From Amblyomma americanum (lineage: Eukaryota > Arthropoda > Arachnida > Ixodida > Ixodidae), in contig NW_027526653.1 of assembly GCF_052857255.1 (NCBI RefSeq), positions 1 to 64,000 on the forward strand: a stretch of DNA of 64,000 nt, read 5' to 3'. The notes beneath the pieces are model-generated. The model saw nothing but the letters and a program-made list of their open reading frames with translations, searched no databases and had not been told where the DNA came from. The position numbers and the translations under genes are program-made. This document shows positions 1 to 13,200 of the stretch, piece after piece. How positions within the stretch are numbered: the stretch's first letter is position 1; the number at the start of each line of letters is the position of its first letter.

Positions 1-418
1 AGTGGACGAGAGAACGGTGTAAACTTTTTCTCTCAGAACGGCGCGAAAACTTGTATTTCGGCTCAAAACAACGGGATTCATCGTTTTAGATCGAAACTAG
101 CAAGATTCACGAGCATCGATTTTACAAGTCCTCGAAGAGTACACGAGAGAAAGGTGTAAACTTTTTCTTTCAGAACTGCGCGAAAACTTCTATTCCAGCT
201 CAAAACAACGGGATACATCGTTGTAGATAGAAACTAGCAAGATATACGAGCATTAATTTTACAAGTCGTCGAAGAGTAGACGAGAGAAAGGTGTAAACTT
301 TTTCTCTCAGAACTGCGCGAAAACTTGTATTCCGGCTCAAAACAACGGGATACATCGTTTTAGGTCGAAACTAGCAATATTCACGAGCATCGATATTACA
401 AGTCGTCGAAGAGTAGAC

Positions 419-445
419 GAGAGAAAGGTGTAAACTTTTTCTCTC
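419..445. other. conserved dyad symmetry in the monomer (example)
   Basis: Perfect 8-bp inverted repeat: GAGAGAAA at 419-426, an 11-nt loop, and TTTCTCTC at 438-445. It lies across the junction of consecutive monomers in the phase used here and recurs in most copies of the array. A recurrent variant (for example near 9,750, 12,765 and 16,320) has lost 2 bp from the second arm, reading tttttctcagaacagc, which shortens the stem. Dyads of this kind are known from centromeric satellites that lack a CENP-B box, but a function here is only inference. Confidence 0.7.
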
Positions 446-564
446 AGAACTGCGCGAAAACTTGTATTCCGGCTCAAAACAACGGGGTACATCGTTTTAG
501 ATCGAAACTAGCAAGATTCACAAGCATCGATTTTACAAGTCCTCGAAGAGTAGACGAGAGAAAG
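428..564 (+). repeat. representative satellite monomer (137 bp)
   Basis: A near-consensus copy, given as a reference unit. A by-eye consensus has 57 G+C in 137 bp (about 42%), 27 C, 30 G and 11 CpG, so CpG is nearly twice the random expectation of about 6. Short A or T runs of 3-5 bases are spread along the unit. The monomer contains ATCGAT (a ClaI site) and a short inverted pair TCGTC / GACGA around its 3' part. The phase chosen (starting at gtgtaaac) is arbitrary. Confidence 0.9.
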
Positions 565-3500
565 GTGTAAACTTTTTCTCTCAGAACTGCGCGAAAACTT
601 GTATTCCGGCTCAAAAAAACGGGATACATCGTTTTAGATCGAAACTAGCAAGATTCATGGGCATCGATTTTACAAGTCCTCGAAGAGTAGACGAGAGAAA
701 GGTGCAAACGTTTTCTCTCAGAACTGCGCGAAAACTTGTATTCCGGCTCAAAACAGCGAGATACATCGTTTTAGATCGAAAGTAGCAAGATTCACAAACA
801 TCGATTTACAAGTCGTCGAAGAGTAGACGAGAGAAAGGTGTAAACTTTTTCTCTCAGAACTGCGCGAAAACTTGTATTCCGGCTCAAAACAACGGGATAC
901 ATCGTTTAAGATCGAAACTAGCAAGATTCACGAGCATTGATTTTACACGTCGTCGATGAGTACACGAGAGAAAGGTGTAAACGTTTTCTCTCAGAACTGC
1001 GCGAAAACTTGTATACCGGCTCAAAAAAACGGGATACATCGTTTTAGATCGAAACTAGCAAGATTCACGAGCATCGATTTTACAAGTCGTCGAAGAGTAG
1101 ACGAGAGAAAGGTGTAAACTTTTTCTCTCAGAACTGCGCGAAAACATGTATTCCGGCTCAAAACAACGGGATACATCGTTTTAGGTCGAAACTAGCAAGA
1201 TTCACGAGCATCGATTTTACAAGTCGTCGAATAGTGGACGAGAGAAAGGTGTAAACTTTTTCTTTCAGAACGGCGCGAAAACTTGTATTCCGGCTCAAAA
1301 CAACGGGATACATCGTTTTAGATCGAAACTAGCAATATTGACGAGCATCGATTTTACAAGTCGTCGAAGAGTAGACGAGAGAAAGGTGTAAACTTTTTCT
1401 CTCAGAACTGCGCGAAAACTTGTATTCTGGCTCAAAACAACGGGATACATTGTTTTAGATCGAAACTAGCAAGATTCACGAGCATCTATTTTACAAGTCC
1501 TCGAAGAGTACACGAGAGAAAGGTGTAAACTTTTTCTCTCAGAACTGCGCGAAAACTTCTATTCCAGCTCAAAACAACGGGATACATCGTTGTAGATAGA
1601 AACTAGCAAGATTCACGAGCATCGATTTTACAAGTCCTCGAAGAGTAGACGAGAGAAAGGTGTAAACTTTTTCTCTCAGAACTGCGCGAAAACTTGTATT
1701 CCGGCTCAAAAAAACGGGATACATCGTTTTAGATCGAAACTAGCAAGATTCATGGGCATCGATTTTACAAGTCCTCGAAGAGTAGACGAGAGAAAGGTGT
1801 AAACTTTTTCTCTCAGAACTGCGCGAAAACTTGTATTCCGGCTCAAAACAACGGGATACATTGTTTTGGATCGAAACTAGCAAGATTCACGGGCATCGAT
1901 TTTACAAGTCTTCGAAGAGTAGACAAGAGAATGGTGTAAACTTTTTCTCTCAGAACTGCGCGAAAACTTGTATTCCGGCTCAAAACAACGGGATTCATCG
2001 TTTTAGATCGAAACTAGCAAGATTCACGAGCATTGATTCTACAAGTCGTTGAAGAGTAGACGAGAGAAAGGTGTAAATTTTTTCTCTCAGAACTGCGAGA
2101 AAACTTGTATTCCGGCTCAAAACAACGGGATACATCGTTTTAGATCGAAACTAGCAAGAGTCGCGAGCATCGATTTTACACGTCGTCGAAGAGTACACGA
2201 GAGAAAGGTGTAAACTTTTTCTCTCAGAACTGCGCGAAAACTTGTATACCGGCTCAAAAAAACGGGATACATCGTTTTAGTTCGAAACTAGCAAGATTCA
2301 CGAGCATCGATTTTACAAGTCGTCGAAGAGTAGACGAGAGAAAGGTGTAAACTTTTTCTCTCAGAACTGCGCGAAAACTTGTATTCCGGCTCAAAACAAC
2401 GGGATATATCGTTTTGGATCGAAACCAGGAAGATTCACGAGCATCGAGTTTACAAGTCGTCGAAGAGTAGACGAGAGAAAGGTGTAAACTTTTTATCTCA
2501 GAACTTCGCGAAAACTTGTATTCCGGCTCAAAACAACGGGATACATCGTTTTAGATCGAAACCAGCAAGATTCACGAGCATCGATTTTACAAGTCCTCGA
2601 AGAGTACACGAGAGAAAGGTGTAAACTTTTTCTCTCAGAACTGCGCGAAAACTTGTATTCCGGCTCAAAAAAACGGGATACATCGTTTTAGATCGAAACT
2701 AGCAAGATTCATGGGCATCGATTTTACAAGTCCTCGAAGAGTAGACGAGAGAAAGGTGTAAACTTTTTCTCTCAGAACTGCGCGAAAACTTGTATTCCGG
2801 CTCAAAACAACGGGATACATCGTTTTAGGTCGAAACTAGCAATATTCACGAGCATCGATATTACAAGTCGTCGAAGAGTAGACGAGAGAAAGGTGTAAAC
2901 TTTTTCTCTCAGAACTGCGCGAAAACTTGTATTCCGGCTCAAAACAACGGGGTACATCGTTTTAGATCGAAACTAGCAAGATTCACGAGCATCGATTTTA
3001 CAAGTCTTTGAAGAGTAGACGAGAGAAAGGTGTAAACTTTTTCTCTCAGAACTGCGCGAAAACTTGTATTCCGGCTCAAAAAAACGGGATACATCGTTTT
3101 AGATCGAAACTAGCAAGATTCATGGGCATCGATTTTACAAGTCCTCGAAGAGTAGACGAGAGAAAGGTGTAAACTTTTTCTCTCAGAACTGCGCGAAAAC
3201 TTGTATTCCGGCTCAAAACAGCGAGATACATCGTTTTAGATCGAAAGTAGCAAGATTCACGAGCATCGATTTTACAAGTCGTCGAAGAGTAGACGAGAGA
3301 AAGGTGTAAACTTTTTCTCTCAGAACTGCGCGAAAACTTGTATTCCGGCTCAAAACAACGGGATACATCGTTTAAGATCGAAACTAGCAAGATTCACGAG
3401 CATTGATTTTACACGTCGTCGATGAGTACACGAGAGAAAGGTGTAAACGTTTTCTCTCAGAACTGCGCGAAAACTTGTATACCGGCTCAAAAAAACGGGA

Positions 3501-6500
3501 TACATCGTTTTAGATCGAAACTAGCAAGATTCACGAGCATCGATTTTACAAGTCGTCGAAGAGTAGACGAGAGAAAGGTGTAAACTTTTTCTCTCAGAAC
3601 TGCGCGAAAACATGTATTCCGGCTCAAAACAACGGGATACATCGTTTTAGGTCGAAACTAGCAAGATTCACGAGCATCGATTTTACAAGTCGTCGAATAG
3701 TGGACGAGAGAAAGGTGTAAACTTTTTCTTTCAGAACGGCGCGAAAACTTGTATTCCGGCTCAAAACAACGGGATACATCGTTTTAGATCGAAACTAGCA
3801 ATATTGACGAGCATCGATTTTACAAGTCGTCGAAGAGTAGACGAGAGAAAGGTGTAAACTTTTTCTCTCAGAACTGCGCGAAAACTTGTATTCTGGCTCA
3901 AAACAACGGGATACATTGTTTTAGATCGAAACTAGCAAGATTCACGAGCATCTATTTTACAAGTCCTCGAAGAGTACACGAGAGAAAGGTGTAAACTTTT
4001 TCTCTCAGAACTGCGCGAAAACTTCTATTCCAGCTCAAAACAACGGGATACATCGTTGTAGATAGAAACTAGCAAGATTCACGAGCATCGATTTTACAAG
4101 TCCTCGAAGAGTAGACGAGAGAAAGGTGTAAACTTTTTCTCTCAGAACTGCGCGAAAACTTGTATTCCGGCTCAAAAAAACGGGATACATCGTTTTAGAT
4201 CGAAACTAGCAAGATTCATGGGCATCGATTTTACAAGTCCTCGAAGAGTAGACGAGAGAAAGGTGTAAACTTTTTCTCTCAGAACTGCGCGAAAACTTGT
4301 ATTCCGGCTCAAAACAACGGGATACATTGTTTTGGATCGAAACTAGCAAGATTCACGGGCATCGATTTTACAAGTCTTCGAAGAGTAGACAAGAGAATGG
4401 TGTAAACTTTTTCTCTCAGAACTGCGCGAAAACTTGTATTCCGGCTCAAAACAACGGGATTCATCGTTTTAGATCGAAACTAGCAAGATTCACGAGCATT
4501 GATTTTACAAGTCGTTGAAGAGTAGACGAGAGAAAGGTGTAAATTTTTCTCTCAGAACTGCGAGAAAACTTGTATTCCGGCTCAAAACAACGGGATACAT
4601 CGTTTTAGATCGAAACTAGCAAGAGTCGCGAGCATCGATTTTACACGTCGTCGAAGAGTACACGAGAGAAAGGTGTAAACTTTTTCTCTCAGAACTGCGC
4701 GAAAACTTGTATACCGGCTCAAAAAAACGGGATACATCGTTTTAGTTCGAAACTAGCAAGATTCACGAGCATCGATTTTACAAGTCGTCGAAGAGTAGAC
4801 GAGAGAAAGGTGTAAACTTTTTCTCTCAGAACTGCGCGAAAACTTGTATTCCGGCTCAAAACAACGGGATATATCGTTTTAGATCGAAACCAGGAACATT
4901 CACGAGCATCGAGTTTACAAGTCGTCGAAGAGTAGACGAGAGAAAGGTGTAAACTTTTTATCTCAGAACTTCGCGAAAACTTGTATTCCGGCTCAAGACA
5001 ACGGGATACATCGTTTTAGGTTGAAACTAGCAAGATTCACGAGCATCGATTTTACAAGTCGTCGAATAGTGGACGAGAGAACGGTGTAAACTTTTTCTCT
5101 CAGACGGCGCGAAAACTTGTATTCCGGCTCAAAACAACGGGATTCATCGTTTTAGATCGAAACTAGCAAGATTCACGAGCATCGATTTTACAAGTCCTCG
5201 AAGAGTACACGAGAGAAAGGTGTAAACTTTTTCTTTCAGAACTGCGCGAAAACTTCTATTCCAGCTCAAAACAACGGGATACATCGTTGTAGATAGAAAC
5301 TAGCAAGATATACGAGCATTAATTTTACAAGTCGTCGAAGAGTAGACGAGAGAAAGGTGTAAACTTTTTCTCTCAGAACTGCGCGAAAACTTGTATTCCG
5401 GCTCAAAACAACGGGATACATCGTTTTAGGTCGAAACTAGCAATATTCACGAGCATCGATATTACAAGTCGTCGAAGAGTAGACGAGAGAAAGGTGTAAA
5501 CTTTTTCTCTCAGAACTGCGCGAAAACTTGTATTCCGGCTCAAAACAACGGGGTACATCGTTTTAGATCGAAACTAGCAAGATTCACGAGCATCGATTTT
5601 ACAAGTCCTCGAAGAGTAGACGAGAGAAAGGTGTAAACTTTTTCTCTCAGAACTGCGCGAAAACTTGTATTCCGGCTCAAAAAAACAGGATACATCGTTT
5701 TAGATCGAAACTAGCAAGATTCATGGGCATCGATTTTACAAGTCCTCGAAGAGTAGACGAGAGAAAGGTGTAAACTTTTTCTCTCAGAACTGCGCGAAAA
5801 CTTGTATTCCGCTCAAAACAGCGAGATACATCGTTTTAGATCGAAAGTAGCAAGATTCACGAGCATCGATTTTACAAGTCGTCGAAGAGTAGACGAGAGA
5901 AAGGTGTAAACTTTTTCTCTCAGAACTGCGCGAAAACTTGTATTCCGGCTCAAAACAACGGGATACATCGTTTAAGATCGAAACTAGCAAGATTCACGAG
6001 CATTGATTTTACACGTCGTCGATGAGTACACGAGAGAAAGGTGTAAACGTTTTCTCTCAGAACTGCGCGAAAACTTGTATACCGGCTCAAAAAAACGGGA
6101 TACATCGTTTTAGATCGAAACTAGCAAGATTCACGAGCATCGATTTTACAAGTCGTCGAAGAGTAGACGAGAGAAAGGTGTAAACTTTTTCTCTCAGAAC
6201 TGCGCGAAAACATGTATTCCGGCTCAAAACAACGGGATACATCGTTTTAGGTCGAAACTAGCAAGATTCACGAGCATCGATTTTACAAGTCGTCGAATAG
6301 TGGACGAGAGAAAGGTGTAAACTTTTTCTTTCAGAACGGCGCGAAAACTTGTATTCCGGCTCAAAACAACGGGATACATCGTTTTAGATCGAAACTAGCA
6401 ATATTGACGAGCATCGATTTTACAAGTCGTCGAAGAGTAGACGAGAGAAAGGTGTAAACTTTTTCTCTCAGAACTGCGCGAAAACTTGTATTCTGGCTCA

Positions 6501-7540
6501 AAACAACGGGATACATTGTTTTAGATCGAAACTAGCAAGATTCACGAGCATCTATTTTACAAGTCCTCGAAGAGTACACGAGAGAAAGGTGTAAACTTTT
6601 TCTCTCAGAACTGCGCGAAAACTTCTATTCCAGCTCAAAACAACGGGATACATCGTTGTAGATAGAAACTAGCAAGATATACGAGCATTGATTTTACAAG
6701 TCGTCGAAGAGTAGACTAGAGAAAGGTGTAATCTTTTTCTCTCAGAACTGCGCGAAAACTTGTATTCCGGCTCAAAACAACGGGATACATCGTTTTAGGT
6801 CGAAACTAGCAAGATTCACGAGCATCGATATTACAAGTCGTCGAAGAGTAGACGAGAGAAAGGTGTAAACTTTTTCTCTCAGAACTGCGCGAAAACTTGT
6901 ATTCCGGCTCAAAACAACGGGGTACATCGTTTTAGATCGAAACTAGCAAGATTCACGAGCATCGATTTTACAAGTCCTCGAAGAGTAGACGAGAAAGGTG
7001 TAAACTTTTTCTCTCAGAACTGCGCGAAAACTTGTATTCCGGCTCAAAAAAACGGGATACATCGTTTTAGATCGAAACTAGCAAGATTCATGGGCATCAA
7101 TTTTACAAGTCCTCGAAGAGTAGACGAGAGAAAGGTGTAAACTTTTTCTCTCAGAACTGCGCGAAAACTTGTATTCCGGCTCAAAACAGCGAGATACATC
7201 GTTTTAGTTCGAAAGTAGCAAGATTCACGAGCATCGATTTTACAAGTCGTCGAAGAGTAGACGAGAGAAAGGTGTAAACTTTTTCTCTCAGAACTGCGCG
7301 AAAACTTGTATTCCGGCTCAAAACAACGGGATACATCGTTTAAGATCGAAACTAGCAAGATTCACGAGCATTGATTTTACACGTCGTCGATGAGTACACG
7401 AGAGAAAGGTGTAAACGTTTTCTCTCAGAACTGCGCGAAAACTTGTATACCGGCTCAAAAAAACGGGATACATCGTTTTAGATCGAAACTAGCAAGATTC
7501 ACGAGCATCGATTTTACAAGTCGTCGAAGAGTAGACGAGA

Positions 7541-10204
7541 GAAAGGTGTAAACTTTTTCTTTCAGAACGGCGCGGAAACTTGTATTCCGGCTCAAAACAA
7601 CGGGATACATCGTTTTAGATCGAAACTAGCAAGATTCACGAGCATCGATTTTACAAGTCCTCCAAGAGTAGACGAGAGAAAGGTGTAAACTTTTACTCTC
7701 AGAACTGCGCGAAAACTTGTATTCCGGCTCAGAACAATGGGTTACATCGTTTTAGATCGAAACTAGCAAGATTCACGAGCATCGCTATTACAAGTCGTCG
7801 AAGAGTAGACGAGAGAAAGGTGTTAACTTTTTCTCTCAGAATTGCGCGAAAACTTGTATTCCGGCTCAAAACAACGGGATACATCGTTTTAGATCGAAAC
7901 GAGCAAGATTCACGAGCATCGATTTTACACGTCGTCGAAGAGTACACGAGAGAAAGGGTGTAAACGTTTTCTCTCTGAACTGCGCGAAAACTTGTATTCC
8001 GGCTCAAAACAACGGGATACATTGTTTTGGATCGAAACTAGCAAGATTCACGGGCATCGATTTTACAAGTCTTCGAAGAGTAGACGAGAGAAAGGTGTAA
8101 ACTTTTTATCTCAGAACTGCGCGAAAACTTGTATTCCGGCTCAAAACAACGGGGGTACATCGTTTTAGATCGAAACTAGCAAGATTCACGAGCATCAACT
8201 TTACAAGTCCTCGAAGAGTAGACGAGAGAAAGGTGTGAACTTTTTCTCTCAGAACTGCGCGAAAACTTGTATTCCGGATCAAAAAAACGGGATACATCGT
8301 TTTAGATCGAAACGAGCAAGATTCATGGGCATCGATTTTACAAGTCCTCGAAGAGTAGACGAGAGAAAGGTGTAAACTTTTTCTCTCAGAACTGCGCGAA
8401 AAGTTGTATTCCGGCTCAAAAAAACGGGATACATCGTTTTAGATCGAAACTAGCAAGAATCACGAGCATCGATTTTTACAAGTCGTCGAAGAGTAGACGA
8501 GAGAAAGGTGTAAACTTTTTCTCTCAGAACTGCGCGAAAACTTGTATTCCGGCTCAAAACAACGGGATACATCGTTTAAGATCGAAACTAGCAAGATTCA
8601 CGAGCATTGATTTTACACGTCGTCGATGAGTACTCGAGAGAAAGGTGTAAACGTTTTCTCTCAGAACTGCGCGAAAACTTGTATACCGGCTCAAAAAAAC
8701 GGGATACATCGTTTTAGATCGAAACTAGCAAGATTCACGAGCATCGATTTTACAAGTCGTCGAAGAGTAGACGAGAGAAAGGTGTAAACCTTTACTCTCA
8801 GAACTGCGCGAAAACTTGTATTCCGGCTCAGAACAATGGGTTACATCGTTTTAGATCGAAACTAGCAAGATTCACGAGCATCGCTATTACAAGTCGTCGA
8901 AGAGTAGACGAGAGAAAGGTGTTAACTTTTTCTCTCAGAACTGCGCGAAAACTTGTATTCCGGCTCAAAACAACGGGATACATCGTTTTAGATCGAAACT
9001 AGCAAGATTCACGAGCATCGACTTTACAAGTCCTCGAAGAGTAGACGAGAGAAAGGTGTAAACTTTTTTCTCTCAGAACTGCGCGAAAACTTGTATTCCG
9101 GCTCAAAAAAAAAACGGGATACATCGTTTTAGATCGAAACTAGCAAGATTCACGAGCATCCATTTTACAAGTCCTCGAAGAGTAGACGAGAGAAAGGCGT
9201 AAACTTTTTCTCTCAGAACTGCGCGAAAACTTCTATTCCAGCTCAAAACAACCGGATACATCGTTGTAGATCGAAACTAGCAAGATATACGAGTATTGAT
9301 TTTACAAGTCGTCGAAGAGTAGACGAGAGAAAGGTGTAAACTTTTTCTCTCAGAACTGCGCCAAAACTTGTATTCGGCTCAAAAAAAATGGGATACATCG
9401 TTTTAGATCGAAACTAGCAAGATTCACGAGCATCGATTCTACAAGTCCTCGAAGAGTAGACGAGAGAAAGGTGTAAACTTTTTCTCTCAGAACTGCACGA
9501 AAACTTGTATTCCGGCTCAAAACAACGGGATACATCGTTTTAGATCGAAACTAGCAAGATTCACGAGCATCGATTTTACAAGTCGTCGAAGAGTACTCGA
9601 GAGAAAGGTGGAAACATTTTCTCTCAGACTGCGCGAAAACTTGTATTCCGGCTCAAAACAAAGGTATACATTGTTTTAGCTCGAAACTAGCAAGATTCAC
9701 GAGCATCGATTTTACAAGTCGTCGAATACTAGACGAGAGAAAGGTGTGAACTTTTTCTCAGAACAGCGCAAAAACTTGTATTCCGGCTCAAAACAACGGG
9801 ATTCATCGTTTTAGATCGAAACTAGCAAGATTCACGAGCATCGATTTTACAAGTCCTTGAAGAGTAGACGAGAGAAAGGTGTAAACTTTTTCTCTCAGAA
9901 CTGCGCGAAAAGTTGTATTCCGGCTCAAAAAAACGGGATACATCGTTTTAGATCGAAACTAGCAAGACTCACGAGCATCGATTTTACAAGTCTTCGAAGA
10001 GTAGACGAGAGAAAGGTGTAAACTTTTTCTCTCAGAACTGCGCGAAAACTTGTATTCCGGCTAAAACAAAAACGGGATACATCGTTTTAAATCGAAACTA
10101 GCAAGATTCACGAGCATAGATTTTACAAGTCGTCGAAGAGTATACGAGAGAAAGGTGTAAACGTTTTCTCTCAGAACTGCGCGAAAACTTGTATTCCGGC
10201 TCAA
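7541..10204. repeat. satellite, block B, with an 8-monomer duplication
   Basis: Mixed variant monomers. The distinctive variant with tttactctc followed by gctcagaacaatgggttac occurs at 7692 and again at 8791, 1,099 bp apart (about 8 monomers). The monomer at about 9,100 has a long A-run before cggg, and several near 9,600-9,800 belong to the short-dyad type. I see no gene or foreign insertion. Confidence 0.75.
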
Positions 10205-13200
10205 AACAACGGGATACATCGTTTTAGATCGAAACCAGCAAGATTCACGAGCATCGATTTTACAAGTCGTCGAAGAGTAGACGAGAGAAAGGTGTAAACT
10301 TTTTCTCTCAGAACTGCGCCAAAACTTGTATTCCGGCTCAAAACAACGGGATACATCGTTTTAGATCGAAACTAGCAAGATTCACGAGAATCGATTTTAC
10401 AAGTCGTCGAAGAGTACTCGAGAGAAAGGTGGAAACTTTTTCTCTTAGAACTGCGCGAAAACTTGTATTCCGGCTCAAAAATAACCGTATACATTGTTTT
10501 AGCTCGAAACTAGCAAGATTCACGAGCATCGATTTTACAAGTTGTCGAATACTAGACGAGAGAAAGGTGTGAACTTTTTCTCAGAACAGCGCAAGAACTT
10601 GTATTCCGGCTCAAAACAACGGGATTCATCGTTTTAGATCGAAACTAGGAAGATTCACGAGCATCAATTTTACAAGTCCTCGAAGAGTAGACGAGAGAAA
10701 GGTGAAAACTTTTTCTCTCAGAACTGCGCGAAAAGTTGTATTCCGGCTCAAAAAAACGGGATACATCGTTTTAGATCGAAACTAGCAAGAATCACGAGCA
10801 TCGATTTTGCAAGTCTTCGAAGAGTAGACGAGAGAAAGGTGTAAACTTTTTCTCTCAGAACTGCGCGAAAACTTGTATTCCGGCTCAAAACAACAGGCTA
10901 CATCGTTTTAGATCGAAACTAGCAAGATTCACGAGCTTCGATTTTACAAGTCGTCGAAGAGTAGACGAGAGAAAGGTGTAAACTTTTTCTCTCAGAACTG
11001 CGCGAAAACTTGTATTCCGGCTCAAAACAACGGGATACATCGTTTTAGATCGAAACCAGCAAGATTCACGAGCATCGATTTTACAAGTCGTCGAAGAGTA
11101 GACGAGAGAAAGGTGTAAACTTTTTCTCTCAGAACTGCGCCAAAACTTGTATTCCGGCTCAAAACAACGGGATACATCGTTTTAGATCGAAACTAGCAAG
11201 ATTCACGAGAATCGATTTTACAAGTCGTCGAAGAGTACTCGAGAGAAAGGTGGAAACTTTTTCTCTTAGAACTGCGCGAAAACTTGTATTCCGGCTCAAA
11301 ACAACCGTATACATTGTTTTAGCTGGAAACTAGCAAGATTCACGAGCATCGATTTTACAAGTTGTCGAATACTAGACGAGAGAAAGGTGTGAACTTTTTC
11401 TCAGAACAGCGCAAGAACTTGTATTCCGGCTCAAAACAACGGGATTCATCGTTTTAGATCGAAACTAGGAAGATTCACGAGCACCAATTTTACAAGTCCT
11501 CGAAGAGTAGACGAGAGAAAGGTGAAAAACTTTTTCTCTCAGAACTGCGCGAAAAGTTGTATTCCGGCTCAAAAAAACGGGATACATCGTTTTAGATCGA
11601 AACTAGCAAGAATCACGAGCATCGATTTTGCAAGTCTTCGAAGAGTAGACGAGAGAAAGGTGTAAACTTTTTCTCTCAGAACTGCGCGAAAAACTTGTAT
11701 TCCGGCTCAAAACAACAGGCTACATCGTTTTAGATCGAAACTAGCAAGATTCACGAGCTTCGATTTTACAAGTCGTCGAAGAGTAGACGAGAGAAAGGTG
11801 TAAACTTTTTCTCTCAGAACTGCGCGAAAACTTGTATTCCGGCTCAAAACAACGGGATACATCGTTTTAGGTCGAAACTAGCAATATTCACGAGCATCGA
11901 TTTTACAAGTCGTCGAATAGTAGACGAGAGAAAGGTGTAAACTTTTTCTCTCAGAACTGCGCGAAAACTTGTATTCCGGCTCAAAACAACGGAATACATC
12001 GCTTTAGGCCGAAACTGGCGAGATTCACGAGCATCGATTTTACAAGTCGTCGAAGAGTAGACGAGAGAAAGGTGTAAACGTTTTCTCTCAGAACTGCGCA
12101 AAAACTTGTATTCCGGCTCAAAACAACGGGATTCATCGTTTTAGATCGAAACTAGCAAGATTCACGAGCATCCATTTTACAAGTCCTCGAAGAGTAGACG
12201 AGAGAAAGGCGTAAACTTTTTCTCTCAGAACTGCGCGAAAACTTCTATTCCAGCTCAAAAACAACCGGATACATCGTTGAAGATCGAAACTAGCAAGATA
12301 TACGAGCATTGATTTTACAAGTCGTCGAAGAGTAGACGAGAGAAAGGTGTAAACTTTTTCTCTCAGAACTGCGCCAAAACTTGTATTCCGGCTCAAAAAA
12401 AATGGATACATCGTTTTAGATCGAAACTAGCAAGATTCACGAGCATCGATTCTACAAGTCCTCGAAGAGTAGACGAGAGAAAGGTGTAAACTTTTTCTCT
12501 CAGAACTGCACGAAAACTTGTATTCCGGCTCAAAACAACGGGATACATCGTTTTAGATCGAAACTAGCAAGATTCACGAGCATCGATTTTACAAGTCGTC
12601 GAAGAGTACTCGAGAGAAAGGTGGAAACATTTTCTCTCAGACTGCGCGAAAACTTGTATTCCGGCTCAAAACAACGGTATACATTGTTTTAGCTCGAAAC
12701 TAGCAAGATTCACGAGCATCGATTTTACAAGTCGTCGAATACTAGACGAGAGAAAGGTGTGAACTTTTTCTCAGAACAGCGCAAAAACTTGTATTCCGGC
12801 TCAAAACAACGGGATTCATCGTTTTAGATCGAAACTAGCAAGATTCACGAGCATCGATTTTACAAGTCTTCGAAGAGTAGACGAGAGAAAGGTGTAAACT
12901 TTTTCTCTCAGAACTGCGCGAAAACTTGTATTCCGGCTCAAAAAAACGGGATACATCGTTTTAGATCGAAACTAGCAAGAATCACGAGCATCGATTTTTG
13001 CAAGTCTTCGAAGAGTAGACGAGAGAAAGGTGTAAACTTTTTCTCTCAGAACTGCGCGAAAACTTGTATTCCGGCTCAAAACAACAGGCTACATCGTTTT
13101 AGATCGAAACTAGCAAGATTCACGAGCTTCGATTTTACAAGTCGTCGAAGAGTAGACGAGAGAAAGGTGTAAACTTTTTCTCTCAGAACTGCGCGAAAAC

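Larger units (their letters stand above)
1..7540. repeat. higher-order duplications, block A (18-, 19- and 10-monomer offsets)
   Basis: Variant landmarks show nested segmental copies. The segment about 291-2534 recurs at about 2756-4998; the taggtcgaaactagcaatatt landmark moves from 361 to 2826, an offset of 2,465 bp or 18 monomers. The same landmark recurs at 5427 (2,601 bp, 19 monomers) and a close relative at 6796 (1,369 bp, 10 monomers). The segment 1-1609 recurs at 5068-6676, starting with the same agtggacgagagaacgg variant. The copies diverge abruptly at their ends, as expected of unequal exchange. Confidence 0.85.

Noticed and set aside
460..500. CENP-B box in the monomer (region ttccggctc ... 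cggg)
   Set aside because: The spacing and the required TTCG and central A do not fit the box consensus. The A-run variant brings the A but not the rest.
3076..3390. Family of 60-145 aa open frames with phrases such as LSRNTSFRAVLREKVYTFLSS
   Set aside because: They are translations of the 137-bp repeat. The period is not divisible by three, so frames drift and stop; frame length tracks A-run indels, not selection.
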